DNA from: Onchidella celtica
Taxonomy: Eukaryota; Mollusca; Gastropoda; Systellommatophora; Onchidiidae
Assembly (NCBI GenBank): GCA_963931925.1
Contig: OZ007569.1
Location: forward strand, 7,041,957 to 7,105,956
Direction: 5' to 3'
Length of the DNA: 64,000 nt
Part shown: positions 11,525-23,414 of the stretch, one piece after another
How the letters are laid out: each line of letters starts with the position of its first letter
Numbering within the stretch: the stretch's first letter is position 1
Translations under genes and position numbers: made by a program
Notes under the pieces: model-generated
What the model was told of the DNA's origin: nothing
Seen by the model: the letters and a program-made list of their open reading frames with translations, nothing else
The model's database searches: none

Positions 11525-11905
11525 GGTGACTCCTGTGACCAGATGGATAGGGTTGACCAGATGCCAAGGGTCCCGGGTTCAAAACCCGGCCGGTGCAGGC
11601 ATGATGGAAGTTTGGGATTTTTCTCATATTTTCGTGTCCCTGATCCTATTGGAGGGTAGGATCCAGTACCTAGTCTTCTCGGAGAAGGATGAAAAATATC
11701 CGGAGGGCCCATGTGCACGTTGCGCACGTTAAAGATACCTTGGCAGTTGGAAATCGTAAAGAGCAGGCGGTACAGGCCGCTGCCCGGGCAAAGTTGCGAC
11801 CGGCGCTGCACTGTGGCGATGTGCCTGCTCCAGTTATAACTGGGTTGCAATGGCACAAAGGCAAATTTCCCAAATGGGATTAAAGAAGTATACAAATACA
11901 AATAC
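11525..11905 (+). mobile_element. tRNA-derived SINE, copy 1
   Basis: The head has a pol III B-box-like GGTTCAAAACC at about 11577-11587, in a context like GGGTCCCGGGTTCAAAACCC, with a weak A-box region about 40 bp before. The body includes CCAGTTATAACTGG. The element ends with AAATTTCCCAAATGGGATTA and a short (ACAAAT)n tail. The 3' part is repeated in reverse at 20424-20541. Confidence 0.8.
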
Positions 11906-12254
11906 AAAATACAAATTATATTGGTTCAAATTCACCCCACCGTTCTCAGACTCCTCATGACCCATTCAACACAACCGTGTAGTACTAGACCGCCCGCCAG
12001 AGGTGTGACAAGGTCAAACACAAAGGAGCAATAAATGTGTCCAGTTCCTCTCGATACTCTCTATGTCTTAAAGCCCGTGTAAACAGATATCTGTATGAGG
12101 CAATCACAGGTGACCAGCACATGAAAATGAAGACAAAGGTCTGGTTGGGGGGGGGGGGGTGTGTGTGTGACGACGATAAGTGACACACAGCATGACTGGT
12201 CTTATTGAGAGGGGCCAAGGTAGGTCTAGTCTGAGGGACAAAAAATGGGAATGG

Positions 12255-12547
12255 AGAGAGCGATAGTGACACAGCGAGAGAGAGAAAGAGAGAAGGAGGG
12301 GGAGGGAAAGGAAGAGAGAGAGCATGAATGCATGTGTCAGAGCGTGACAGAGAGAGAGAGGGGGAGGGGGAGGGGAAAGGAAGAGAGAGAGCGTGCGTGC
12401 GTGTGTCAGAGAGAGAGAGAGAGAGCGAAGGGGCGGGGTGGGGGAGGAAGAGAGAGAGAGCGTGCGTGCGTGTGCCACAGAGAGAGAGAGAGAGAGAGAG
12501 AGCGAAGGGGAGGGGAGGGGAAAGGAAGAGAGAGAGCGTGCGTGCGT

Positions 12548-12620
<73 letters not shown>
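12255..12620. repeat. GA microsatellite with higher-order units
   Basis: Blocks of (GA)n plus GGGGAGGGG-type sequence ending GAGCGTGCGTGCGTGTG recur about four times with changing spacing (12320, 12385, 12450 and 12533), then end in a pure (GA)n run of about 70 bp. Confidence 0.93.
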
Positions 12621-12622
<2 letters not shown>

Positions 12623-13201
12623 CACATCTCTGCAGGTAACAATGACATTTTTTTTAAATGAAGACGAAGAAGAATGTGAAACAGCTTCCTCTTGTAGTTG
12701 GAAAATTTAAAGGTAATGCCAGTTGCATCATAGAGCTGAAAACGAGTATCACATTACTGTATTGTAAACTCTCTGGGTTGCATACAATGGCGGGGTGAGG
12801 TGGGGGGTAAGTTGTGGTGAGGGGAGTGCAGACAGAGGAAACAATTTCCCGGACATAATGGATGAACATTTTGTATGTATTTAGCCAAGCATTTCTTCAT
12901 TGCTGATGATGCCTAGTTCCTGCACACCTCCAATTAGCCTTGGCTGCACGGGGTTTATACCCAGACAATGCTGCAAAATGTCATGTCAGATGCCCGTCAA
13001 CATTTTCCACACGTGCAGTGAATTAAAACACAATGGGGATATCCACAACGCCTGCCAGAGAACAATATTATTTCATGTACGAAAGGGGTTTGGGGGGGGG
13101 GGGTGCAGTACTGTATATCGGAGGTTCTCAACCTTTCTTGGGCACCTGCCCCCGTAGGACAAAAATTTTCTTTCGTCGCCCCACTAACCCTACCCGACCC
13201 C

Positions 13202-13341
13202 AACATGCATCCACAAATACACAGACTATACATAAATTATGACGACTCCAACATGCATCCACAAATACACAGACTATACATAAATTATGACGACTCCAAC
13301 ATGCATCCACAAATACACAGACTACACATAAATTATGACGC
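13202..13341. repeat. Tandem repeat, 48-bp unit x3
   Basis: Three units starting AACATGCATCCACAAATAC occur at 13202, 13250 and 13298; the last is slightly shorter. They lie inside the hAT-type element. Confidence 0.96.
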
Positions 13342-13592
13342 TGATATTTTCAAAGCTTTTTCCATCGACTCTATCTACATGTTTTGATCATTCAGGTAAA
13401 CAAAACCCAGATAGCGTTCTTCACCAAAATGCAACCAATAATAGACCTTTCACAAATCGCAAGTCTCGTGGAGAGGAAAGCCACTGAGGTATTTGGCCAC
13501 GAGATGTTGGCTGTGACTCACACAGTGGATAGGGAGAAAGACGGGCCCCTCTGTGTGAAGTACTCGCCCCATGATGTCACCCAGACAGTATA

Positions 13593-14017
13593 GGTAGAAT
13601 GCGCATATCCGCCATCTTGGCTGTTCGGACCCACGCATCACCATGGCGATGGCGGCATTGATTTTGATTCGTTAGCTGATTTGCACTGAGAGCACTTAAG
13701 GCGTCGCCAGCCAATCGGAGGCAAGCTGAAAATAGTTCACTGCGGTAAACAATGGCACGTGTTTACATGCACATGGGAGACGTTCGGTCAATTCTTTCAC
13801 TTCCTTTCCCTTGCTAACACGGCTGGTAGGGAATCTGACCAGCTTGGATCCATCCTTTCCATCCCTGTCATAACAATCAGCTACAATGCAACCAGCAGGC
13901 ATTTCAACTGCTTAGACATATCTCGAAGTTATACTCATCAGCTCATCCACCCGCCATCTTGTTTGGCGGATGGAAGAACGAAACACAAACACTCTGTGAC
14001 GTCATGTGCATTCTACC
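13593..14017 (-). mobile_element. TA-flanked element with THAP-like frame, copy A
   Basis: Ends are GGTAGAATGCGCAT on the left and the complement of GGTAGAATGCACAT on the right, each bordered by TA (13591-13592, 14018-14019). Subterminal CCGCCATCTTG occurs near both ends. It is nested in the hAT-type element and homologous to 50575-50922 along its length. The minus strand carries a short THAP-like reading frame. Confidence 0.85.
13696..13902 (-). pseudogene. THAP-domain-like N-terminal fragment in element copy A
   Basis: A 68-codon frame begins MPAGCIVADC and has LVRFP about 20 residues on. A start MPxxC-x4-C and a conserved RFP are the classic beginning of THAP zinc-finger domains, which occur at the N-terminus of P-element and some other transposases. 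The second half of the zinc-binding module (CxxH, AVPTIF region) is not recognisable, and the frame ends soon after. It is a remnant, not a functional protein. The family assignment rests on motif pattern only. Confidence 0.55.
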
Positions 14018-16359
14018 TACCTATTCGCTCCCAATCGCCCCCTTCGTCGACCCCCCCCCCCCAACTCAAAATCGCCCACGTTGAGAACCACTGCTGTATA
14101 TTAAACTACAAAAAAAATTCAGTCAGCAAATTCCGTCTCAACATAAATAATGCCCGACGTCTATATTGTTTTATTCTGAAATGTTTCTATTCAGATGGGT
14201 AATGGACGATGTAATCCCCCAGGCACAACCATTAACAGTTACGGTTCCATGCAGAAGAAAGGGTGCATGATGAAAAGTTGAGAACCTACAAAAGCGTGTT
14301 CACACAAACCACATTGTCTCTACATCACAGGATTAGGATTGAAAGATGGCACAGGACGAAGCCATTGAGTAAAACGTGTGAATTATGTATTGCCATAAAG
14401 ATTTTGTTACCTGTAGGTAATTTGGGTGAAGATTTTTTTTTTCTAAACAAATGAAAAAAAAAAAAAGTACTTTTATTATGCATTAAGTGGCGGTTGCAGA
14501 AGGTCTTTCATGTACTGACAATTTTATTTTGTGTAATAAGAAACATTAAATTCAGGGGATGGGAACTTTCGTGAAAATACTAGATTAGATCTGTGCCCTT
14601 TTTAAATTACTGTTTAGCTTGAGTTGGGGTCATTTCTCTTTGTTACTGAGGCTCACGGACGATGGAATAGAAACGTCACTTTTCATTTTTCTCTCTCCCT
14701 CTCTTTTAATGCTGTCACGTCAAAAAAGAAAATTTCAACCTGCCTTATGGCAGAAACTTCCACGGACTGGCCATGTGAAGCATCATGTACCTTTCAAAGA
14801 CCACGCACCATGAAAAGAACGCTAGTAAAATAAATCAGGTCGACCTACTGTCCATATCAATAGTCCCAATTTGCAATGTCAGCCGTTTCTTCTCTAAATG
14901 GGCTTTAAATGGCGCCGCCGCCGCCGGCCGAAAGATAGAGGATCTGTTACTTAACACCCCGGCAAATTTGCTTGGGACTAGAGCAAACATATTCATTGCA
15001 GGTTATGGCATTCAGAGAGGCGGGTCTGTTGACATGGGCGGCTATGATAAACCGCTATGACCACACAGGTAAATGGCTTATTGCTTGTACTTATGATGGG
15101 CGTGCTGAAGGTTAAATAAGCTCAAAGCTGGCCCGCATCATCTGGTACATCAACCGCAACTTTTCAGCATTCTCGTATCTGCTCTGAGTTCAGGTGCGGA
15201 CACCAAGGAGTGCGGACCGTACACCATAATTACGTCACAGCTTTGCCCACGAACACAATATGCCTGCCCCGTACAACTGACATAATAAATTCCACAACTG
15301 ATGTTAAACAGTATGAATTATGTATGCGACAATGTTGTAGAGGCCAATTTCATGAGATAATTTCATCCAAAACCTGGTTTTGACTGAGTATTACATGTAT
15401 AAAAATACAATTGCGAACCAAAAACAGGCCCGACTTCGCCCTGTATAGCCCTTCAACTGTTATCCGAGATATCACCGTGTGAATGCAAATTCATTCTGCT
15501 CCGAGAGAATATACCCTCTGTTCTTTAACGACACTTTTTCTTCCTACATTCGCGGACTCGCCTCTCCTCTCTTCTCTATCAGCCACACACACACACCACC
15601 CATCTTTCCTATCCTTCATCACTCAGATATCACACAACACCAGGATTGTCCAAAGACCAATGGCGGAAGACGATACACGTGCAGCATAACCAGACGTCAC
15701 GTGCTCTGCTATTTGATACACTGCAAAAAATCACCACGGCTGTCTGCTTAAACTAATTAAGGGATATTAACGGAAAACCTGCCAAGCTATTGATGCCCCG
15801 CCATCATTAAATCTGACCTCCCAGGGTCTTCACAAAACAAAGTCGTCTTTGTTGGTTTTGCCAGTTTGTTTTTGTTTTTCTTAACAAACTTCAAATTTTC
15901 GCAAAAGCCACAGGGGAGATTTTCTACGCATCTCTAGAATACTTTCTACACAGTAGTAAAGAAAAGAGTACCATTCTTGCCCGCACTTTTCCACTAATCA
16001 AATACTCAGGACTTTAATTTTCAATTTCAGACCTTCGTCTCTGGCACTTTTCTTGCCAGTGTTTTCATCGTGAGGAGATAGCGGCAACCTTAAAAGCGAG
16101 ACCAAGTTTGATCTGCCATGTAATGGCTGGCCGGTCCACATCTGCAGGTTGTCACTGTTTTCAAATTACTAGGGTGTTTTGTGTTCGGTGCTCAGTCTGC
16201 AGACCCGCCAGCCAATGTTTCTGATGTTTCACAAACAGAATCACTACTATTTCTCCCTCAGTGCAGTGAACGTTTGTTTGTTTGAGCCCGGAACTGTCAT
16301 GCAGAGTTATATTAAATTAGGATTTAAATCTGTGCTTTTCGTCATCCATTTGTGTGTGT

Positions 16360-16440
16360 GTGGGGGGGGGGGGAGACAGACAGACAGAGAGAGAGTGAGA
16401 GGGGAAGAGAAAGGGAAGATGAAAGAAGAAACAGAAGAGA
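16360..16440. repeat. GT/poly-G/GACA/GA microsatellite
   Basis: TGTGTG, a G run, (GACA)n and impure GA in succession. Confidence 0.85.
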
Positions 16441-16649
16441 AAGAGTGTATTTTGTGTCTTTGCCACCCTGTTTCAATAAAAACACTTCTTTCAAAACCTC
16501 ATGTCAAAATGCTTCAGTCACTACGTAATGGGTGCACTTTATGCACAGCCGCTCTTTGAATCTGAAATGTGGCAGCGATGAGATTACATTCCAACTCTTG
16601 ATAAATTTCCATTTTCGCCCACATTGCACTAAAATGTTTAGATAACATG

Positions 16650-16813
16650 GACGGTTTCCAAGCATGCAAGCCGTTCCGGAATCTTCAACACGATACCGGA
16701 CGACATTTTTCACCATTTCTTTTGTAATAATAAAAATCCGTTTCTAAGATACGCAAGCCGTTCCAGAATCTCCACGCAAGATCAGACGTTTTCTTCCTTT
16801 TTCTTCTGCATAA
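16650..16813. repeat. Diverged tandem duplication, ~85 bp x2
   Basis: The block around GCAAGCCGTTCCGGAATCT (about 16667) recurs as GCAAGCCGTTCCAGAATCT (about 16754), with similar T-rich and ATAATA 3' portions. Confidence 0.8.
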
Positions 16814-17206
16814 TATACTCGTCACGAGGACACAATCACATGGCCTGCCACTTGACCTTGCTCCACAGATTCTAGACAAAATCCCATCAGTATTCTGTAT
16901 ATGCATGGCTGCTGGCTAAACATTACAATATACACGCTTAAAGTAGCAAGCAGAGGAAAAGCGTGTAATGCAGAGCACAACCGATGCAAGTTGATAGATC
17001 GGCGAGTGCAGAAAACTGTCAAGTGCTGGCGCAACCGAAAAGAAAACAATTTAGAACAAGGATGAACTTTTCTCAGTGTGCAATTAACGCCGAAGTAACG
17101 GAGTGCACGACTGTGTTTACTGGCTGTAGGCTCTTAGTTTACATACAGGCAACAGCAATGCCTCCACATCTTTTAACTTTTATTAGAACCAGGTAAGAAT
17201 CTTCAC

Positions 17207-17355
17207 TTGGGGGGGGGGGGGGGGGAGAGAGGAGTTCTTACGTATCCCAAAGTAAGTCCTATCATGTAAAATGAGAGAGAAAGAGGAGGACAGAAAGAGA
17301 GAGAGAGAGAGAGGCGGGAGGAGAGAGAGAGAGAGAGACAGAGAAGACAGAAAGG
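17207..17355. repeat. Poly-G plus GA-rich microsatellite
   Basis: A G run of about 16 is followed by impure GA repeats. Confidence 0.9.
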
Positions 17356-17603
17356 GGAAGGAGCTGAGAAAAGTAAAGAGTGGAGAGAAAAGATAGATGC
17401 GCCGATGGAAAGATTACTAGAGGTAAGCAAACAGCAACAACAACAACAACAAAAAAAAAGACCATGTTCAAAGCCCCTGTTGTCTCTTCTAGCCTGCCGT
17501 CCAAATCTTTCCTTTTCTGTGTGATGTTTGTAGCAATTCTCACAGGAGATCTCATCACATGGTTATGTTAAGCAAAGCTGGTCCTTTCACTGCTTCACAT
17601 GTG

Positions 17604-17605
<2 letters not shown>

Positions 17606-17648
<43 letters not shown>
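17606..17648. repeat. Poly-C plus (CT)n
   Basis: One of the few tracts with pyrimidines on the plus strand. Confidence 0.9.
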
Positions 17649-17651
<3 letters not shown>

Positions 17652-19197
17652 GTCATGCTCAGTCTCACGCAAGCATCCACTCTCCAGCGCCGGAAAGACT
17701 AATACTAATTTTTTCATTCTTGCGGCTTCCCTCATGGTACACACCAAAGAATTCGGGGAGCGAGTTCAATTCTTTGGTACACGCAGACAAAGAAAATTTA
17801 ATGATGCCAGTAGAAGTGAGCAAACGATGGCCACGATAATGCTGCGTTATGTGAAATAATTAGTACACAGGTATGGCTTTGATTAAGGCATTTCCGGTGA
17901 CATCATTCGTCTGGCAATGCAAGCTCAAAATTATAAGCAACAATTGAAATCTACCTCTTGAATGGCTGTTTTGTGTTGCAGTTATCAGCTCGCGTTTTGT
18001 TCTCCTATTCTGCAGGTGTGTGCATTTGTGCATGGTTCTCGCTGAAAACAAGCCGCTGTCCCCAGACCAAAGCTGACATTGACAATCATCACAAGCCCGC
18101 CACGGACACTGGGGCACTTCAAGGACAAGCTTAATTTGATCCTTTGATGGTACAGCTATGCATTAGGCGCCCCCAGCCTGTTAAATCCTATGTGTCGGCA
18201 GGCTGGGACAGGGCTAGGGGCCAAGATTGAATAGGGGCTGTGTGTACTGTATCTTGGGGGTAGAGTCGGCTGGGACAGGAAGGAAGTCTGGGCGCGATTT
18301 TCCTCGGCCAACTAGTCGGATGATGACGTCACAACATCAACTTTCATGATTTTGGTTTTGGAAAAAGTTCTGAACATGACATCGTCTACACACAGATTCT
18401 GGTTCAATGAACGGGTGAGCTGGAAGGCAACTGTTAAATCTGAGCAAGAACTTTGTAGTGATGAATTAATTCTACTCGCTCCATCGTAAACGGCGGTAAA
18501 AACACCGTAATTACTTTTCAAAATAATGCTAGTATACATCAAAATGTCCAACTGCAGCGGCAGAATCTTATAAAGACGCAACTTTAGGATGAACCAGACT
18601 TAAGTTTTGTATAATATTAGCCTCACGACCCAGAAATAAATGTGTTAAGCTTGATTCAAATTCGGTCTGAATATAATGAAATATAACACTTGAAAATAAA
18701 CAAATTAAGAGTCGGCATTTACCTGCGGATGGACCGACTGAAGAAAAGAAAACTTTAAAGACTTTCTAATTAGCAAGCACTTTAAACTGTCTAATCATGT
18801 TAATGATGCAAGATTTGGTTAGATAGCACATCAGTTCCATTTAAACCTGGGGAGATAAAACTTCAAATGAAAGTTGAAGGGAACGGTGTCGATGTGACCT
18901 GTGCGGCTTGAACATCATGAAAGATTTACATCCAGGTTTGACAGTTGTAAAGGAATGGTAAAAGAAGGTTTGGCAATGGGGTGAAAAGGAACAGAATATG
19001 AAGTAAGAAGGATTGGAAGAAAACGTATCATTCGTGTCAGAGCACGTTTATGCCAATGAAGGAATGAGTGAGTGATTAAGTAAGAGACGGAGAGAGTGAT
19101 GGCTAGCAAGTGTGCGAGTGAGTGAATCTATGTACTGTATATCTCTTTGTTTAAACATACGCACAAAGTGTTTAAACGTAAAACAGATGAAAGATCA

Positions 19198-19348
19198 ATA
19201 GAGAGAGAGACAACGTCTCACACTGCCAGAACCGATGAGAGAAGCGAGTAGAAAAAGACAGGAATGCTAAGACAATGAGACAGTGTGAGAGAGAGAGTGA
19301 GAGAGAGACAGAAAGAGAGAGAGAGTGAGAGAGAGAGACGGAGAGAGG
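19198..19348. repeat. GA-rich microsatellite (interrupted)
   Basis: Two GA blocks are separated by about 65 bp of unique sequence. Confidence 0.85.
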
Positions 19349-19919
19349 TCAACCATATGATTTTGTGCACTTTTACCTTGATTTCCAGAAATCAACCAGG
19401 TATACGTTTAGTCAACAGAAACTTACATTATCACGCGTTGGTTTATTATTTGAACGACAGCGACATAATAATATGTTTGCTTTAAAATAAATTACTTTAA
19501 TTACATGAATATTCTTGACAACTATTGAAGAACATAGAAACAGCATTGTTCAGAGCATGTGATGAAACACATAACCAGAATAGATGGCGGTTTAAAATTC
19601 TGCAGTTTGAAAGTGAAGGTAACAATTACACTGCATGGCTTGTATGCTTTACGACTCCTCATGTACATGAATGGGTTTGGCATCTACACCTGTCAATGTA
19701 CAGAGAGCAGCCGCTGGCAGATTTCGAAAGATTTACCTAAATGACAAGGTGTAAAAAGATCACGCACGGGTAAGACTAAATTCAATCCACATGTACGTAA
19801 CAAAGTGGTGTTCTTCGGCAAACGGTAATTAGTTTGTTTCACTATCCTCACCCAACACCAAAAATTTCCGGGCATGGCGGGTGAGCATGCACACTTCATC
19901 CCCTTCCCCAAAATGGCGC

Positions 19920-19923
19920 GGGG

Positions 19924-19961
<38 letters not shown>

Positions 19962-19992
19962 GAGAGGGAGAGAGAAAGAGAGAGAGAGACAC

Positions 19993-20053
<61 letters not shown>

Positions 20054-20160
20054 CACAGAGAGAGAGAGAGAGAGAGAAAGAGAAAGAGAGAGTGAGAGAG
20101 AGAAAGAGAGAGAGAGGGGGGGGGGGGAAGAGACAGAGAGAGAGAAAAAGAATGAGAGTG
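19920..20160. repeat. GA microsatellite with GACACAGA interruptions
   Basis: Impure (GA)n with recurrent GACACAGA interruptions and a G run at about 20116-20127. Confidence 0.95.
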
Positions 20161-20423
20161 AGCATGGGATGGAACTCGCAAAGACTGGGTATAATCCAAA
20201 GAGAAGAACTGAAACTCCTGGTAGAACAAAACCTATGGCCTGGGAAGTTCAGACGAAAGACGAAATAAAATTCAAATTTTAATATAAGCACATGTTGTCT
20301 GACGTCATGTGAAATACAAAAGTTAAGACCGAGGAAAAGCAAGATGTTGCAACATATCCTTGCGTGGGGAGGATAAGGAAAGGGGAGGGGGGAGAGAGAA
20401 AAAGGGAAGAGGAGAGAAATAGA

Positions 20424-20541
20424 CATATTTTGTATTTGTAATACTCTGTAATCCCATTAGGGAAATTTGCCTTTGTGTCATTGCAGCCCAGTTATAACTG
20501 GAGCAGGCACGTCGTCGCCACAGTGCTACGCCGGTCGGAGG
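20424..20541 (-). mobile_element. tRNA-derived SINE, copy 2 (3' fragment)
   Basis: The reverse complement matches the last ~115 bp of the SINE at 11525-11905: CCAGTTATAACTGG, CAAAGGCAAATTTCCC, ATGGGATTA and an AC-rich tail. The tRNA-like head is absent, as expected of a 5'-truncated insertion. Confidence 0.85.
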
Positions 20542-21127
20542 GATTGGGGGCGGGGGGGGGGGGGGGAGAGTGGTAGGGATATTGACAGGCATTTCGATTT
20601 CAGAGTCTTGACAGCTAAAACTTACAGACTAAAGCGATGAAAATCTTACAGAAATGCTGCACAGATGATTAGTATTGTATACCGAGGATAGCCACAACTT
20701 AACAAACACAGAGAATGCAGAAAAGCGTGCAACTGAATTGATTCAATTAACAGCCATCATTGCTTCCTGATTTCGCCTATACTAAGTAAGTTCAATTTGT
20801 AAATCTCAAAGCTAATGTTAACAAGTATTCCAAGTGCACAATAATTGCTGCAGGTCGTTGCACGTCGATTACGCATAATCCTTGTTGTAGCTAACTGGGT
20901 TCCTGCACACAATCTAATCTATGACCATTTTCAAGGAGTTTTCAGTGAGATTCTCCCCCCCCCCCCCCCTTATTCAAGGAAGTTATACAGGAGGTTGAAA
21001 TATCAAGACTGACCCGCGTCGCTAAGGCCTAGCTTTTCTGTGTTTGTTATTAGAGGAAGGACCCCCCCCCCCTCACCCACCTCTTGCAGTTTCTGTAATT
21101 TTTCAAGGAGTACTCAAGGTTCTTAAA

Positions 21128-21288
21128 ATTAAAGGGTTTTGCAATAGATTTTTTAAAATTCAAGAGTTTTCCAATAGATTTTTTTTAATTCAAGGGTTTT
21201 CCAATGGATTTTTTAAAATTCAAGGGTTTTCCAATACATTTTTTTTAATTTCAAGGGTTTTTCCAATATATTTTTTTAATTCAAGGAT
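21128..21288. repeat. Tandem repeat, ~31-bp unit, ~5 copies
   Basis: Units of the form ATTCAAGGGTTTTCCAATAG followed by a T-rich segment, diverged by a few bases each. Confidence 0.92.
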
Positions 21289-21399
21289 ATTTCAAGGAAA
21301 TCTCTCTGTTCAGCTAAATTCCAGGAGTTTCCAAGGACTCCATGATGTAAGGATGCCACAGAAACCCTGAGCTCAATGAGAGACTTTGGTTGTACTTAC

Positions 21400-21492
21400 C
21401 ACACAATTGATGCCAAATTTGTGGCCGCGAAATTCCGCCACTTGAGTCTTCTCCGCCACATCCCAAACCCTGACTGCAGGCTGGTGGCCGGT
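21400..21492 (-). CDS. MAPKBP1: MAPKBP1/WDR62-like exon B
   Basis: A 93-nt exon in phase 0 at both ends encodes 31 residues from [20 protein letters not shown] to HKFGINCV. The AVRVWDV core is a WD40 blade signature and continues directly from the GE that ends the preceding exon. The acceptor is ccccag just above 21492 and the donor is gtaagt at 21394-21399. The exon is isolated: introns of about 9.9 kb and 16.7 kb lie on its two sides. Identification rests on family resemblance recalled from human MAPKBP1 and WDR62, plus exact frame continuity. Confidence 0.93.
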
Positions 21493-23414
21493 CTGGGGAA
21501 ATGGAAACAAAACGATAGACGTTATAGCGTGATCAAAAACTTATGTACATGTAGATAATAACAGCAAGAAACAATCCTGACTTTTTTTCTTTTTTTTTTT
21601 TCGATTTCACAGCAGCTTCATGTCAAAGACAAGACGCACATTTTGTTGAGTGTTATTGTACCTGTAGGTCATAATGTGTGCATGAATTATATCAATGGTT
21701 TCCTATTCAAATCACTTTCAAAATTGAGAAGCGCTGTTTGGTAGTGCCTGAAGTAAAGTTCCGTACAAGCAGCGAGTACGCTTGTGTCGTACTTTGATGA
21801 AAGGCGTTAAAATTTGTGGACAGTTTAGAGAAGCTGAAAACATCCAGCTTGACGGACCAAAGTCTTTCGAAATTTGTCATGGCAAGAACAGTCAAAACAT
21901 GAGATTTTCCTACGTCCTATGATGGAGTACACATTGATTGGAGGTGGGGGGGGGGGGGCATGAATTTTCGTTGATTTTAAACTGCAGTATACTAGTAATT
22001 CTCGAATCTTCTGAGATTTAACAATTAAAATGAACACAAAACTGGTGCGGACTGCAGATGGCATGAGAAGGAATGCATTATTCTGGTTGGCCCAGGTGAG
22101 AGGTTCAAATACCTCAGGTTGTCACGAACAAACACTATTAGAGGAATCTACATCACCGGGGACTAAGTTTCTGTCTGGATTTGGTACCGATTCCCAGTTT
22201 TACACTGTCGCCCCGTCCAGCATTCACGCTTCACACATGTACACACAGCAATCAGGGAGACATGACGACCTGGCTGGTCGGTGAAATACACGTCCAGGAA
22301 TGTTGTTAGGGGCGCAGAGTCTAATTACGTCTAATTATATACGGTACAAAATAAAGGGGAAAAAAACAACAACACGCTGTCTCTTCAAGTGTCAACATCC
22401 TTTGTCAAATACCAAAAACGGTCAGTTCAATGAGACATTGATTGCTAAAATTAGAAGTGCTTCTCTCCCCGTTCATCCTGACAGTTGTGGATACAACCAA
22501 CATTAAAAAAAAAAAAAAAACGCAACAGCTGCAGCCGACAAGATGTTTCAACCTAAGTTTGGTAATTCATTATCGGCATGCTGATTTATCATTAAATTTT
22601 TTATAAAGCCATGAACCTACGGCTTAAACACTCCATCACCATATAACTATACATGCATCCTCTCCCCACAAGCAGCCATGAAGAATACATTAAATAATAT
22701 TTTTAAAAAACAAAACAAAACAAAAATGCGCCGGCTGATGAAAAACAATGTCCACAAAATATTGGCCGTTTAATATGACACATAATCACCTGTCAGGAAA
22801 GATTTCAGACAGGCTATCAGCAGCAGAGTAATGAATGATTCATTATAAAGCAATTGAAACATCCGGTGCAAACTCGAGTTATCAGTCAAATGGCACAGTG
22901 ATGCACAGGTATCATCTGTTCTACTTCGGATATCTCGATCTTCCCTAGCTTTCTCTTTCTCTCTCTCAGATCTCAAACTTTTCCCTTTCCACCCACAGCT
23001 CACCTATCCACCAATTCCCTTACCTTTTTTAACTCCGCTGATTCTATGTCGCAAAAAAAAAAAAAAAAACGAAGCATAAATAGTTTACAGTAAAATAAGC
23101 TTAGATACTGCGTCGTCCAAACTGTGCCAGTCGCTTAGAAAATGAATGCTGGGAATTAATGCAGATTTTAAAGAATAGCAAAGCACCTGTGGCAAACATC
23201 TGTGTAGAACAGAATTGTTCAATAACGCTAGTTGATGATTTAGAACCTGACCTTTGCTTGAACCTCAAAAACGATAAATAATTAACAACAGCGATTTAAG
23301 AAAAAAAAAAATCCATTCTCAAAGACCGCAAGTGCAAAAACCAGCTACAACATCAAAATTACACATTAAGGCCTGTTTACACTGGTAGGTTTTAGGAACA
23401 GCAAAAAGGAATGG

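Larger units (their letters stand above)
13119..14093. mobile_element. hAT-type non-autonomous DNA transposon (975 bp)
   Basis: Perfect 8-bp target duplications CTGTATAT lie at 13111-13118 and 14094-14101. The ends are imperfect inverted repeats: left CGGAGGTTCTCAACC, right complement CAGTGGTTCTCAACG. Eight-bp duplications with CAGTGGTTCTCAA ends are typical of hAT elements. No transposase is recognised. It contains a 48-bp tandem repeat and a nested element at 13593-14017. Confidence 0.88.

Noticed and set aside
14910..14935. GC-rich GCCGCCGCCGCCGG with an ATG on the plus strand, suggestive of a promoter or first exon
   Set aside because: The frame stops after a few codons and no donor or downstream exon was found.
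18290..18345. Similarity to 56090-56145 (CGGCnAACTAGT and ATGACGTCACA)
   Set aside because: Only about 40 bp with mismatches; too short to call a repeat family from this window alone.
22098..22120. B-box-like GGTTCAAATACCTC
   Set aside because: No A box or cloverleaf partner; not a tRNA or a definable SINE.
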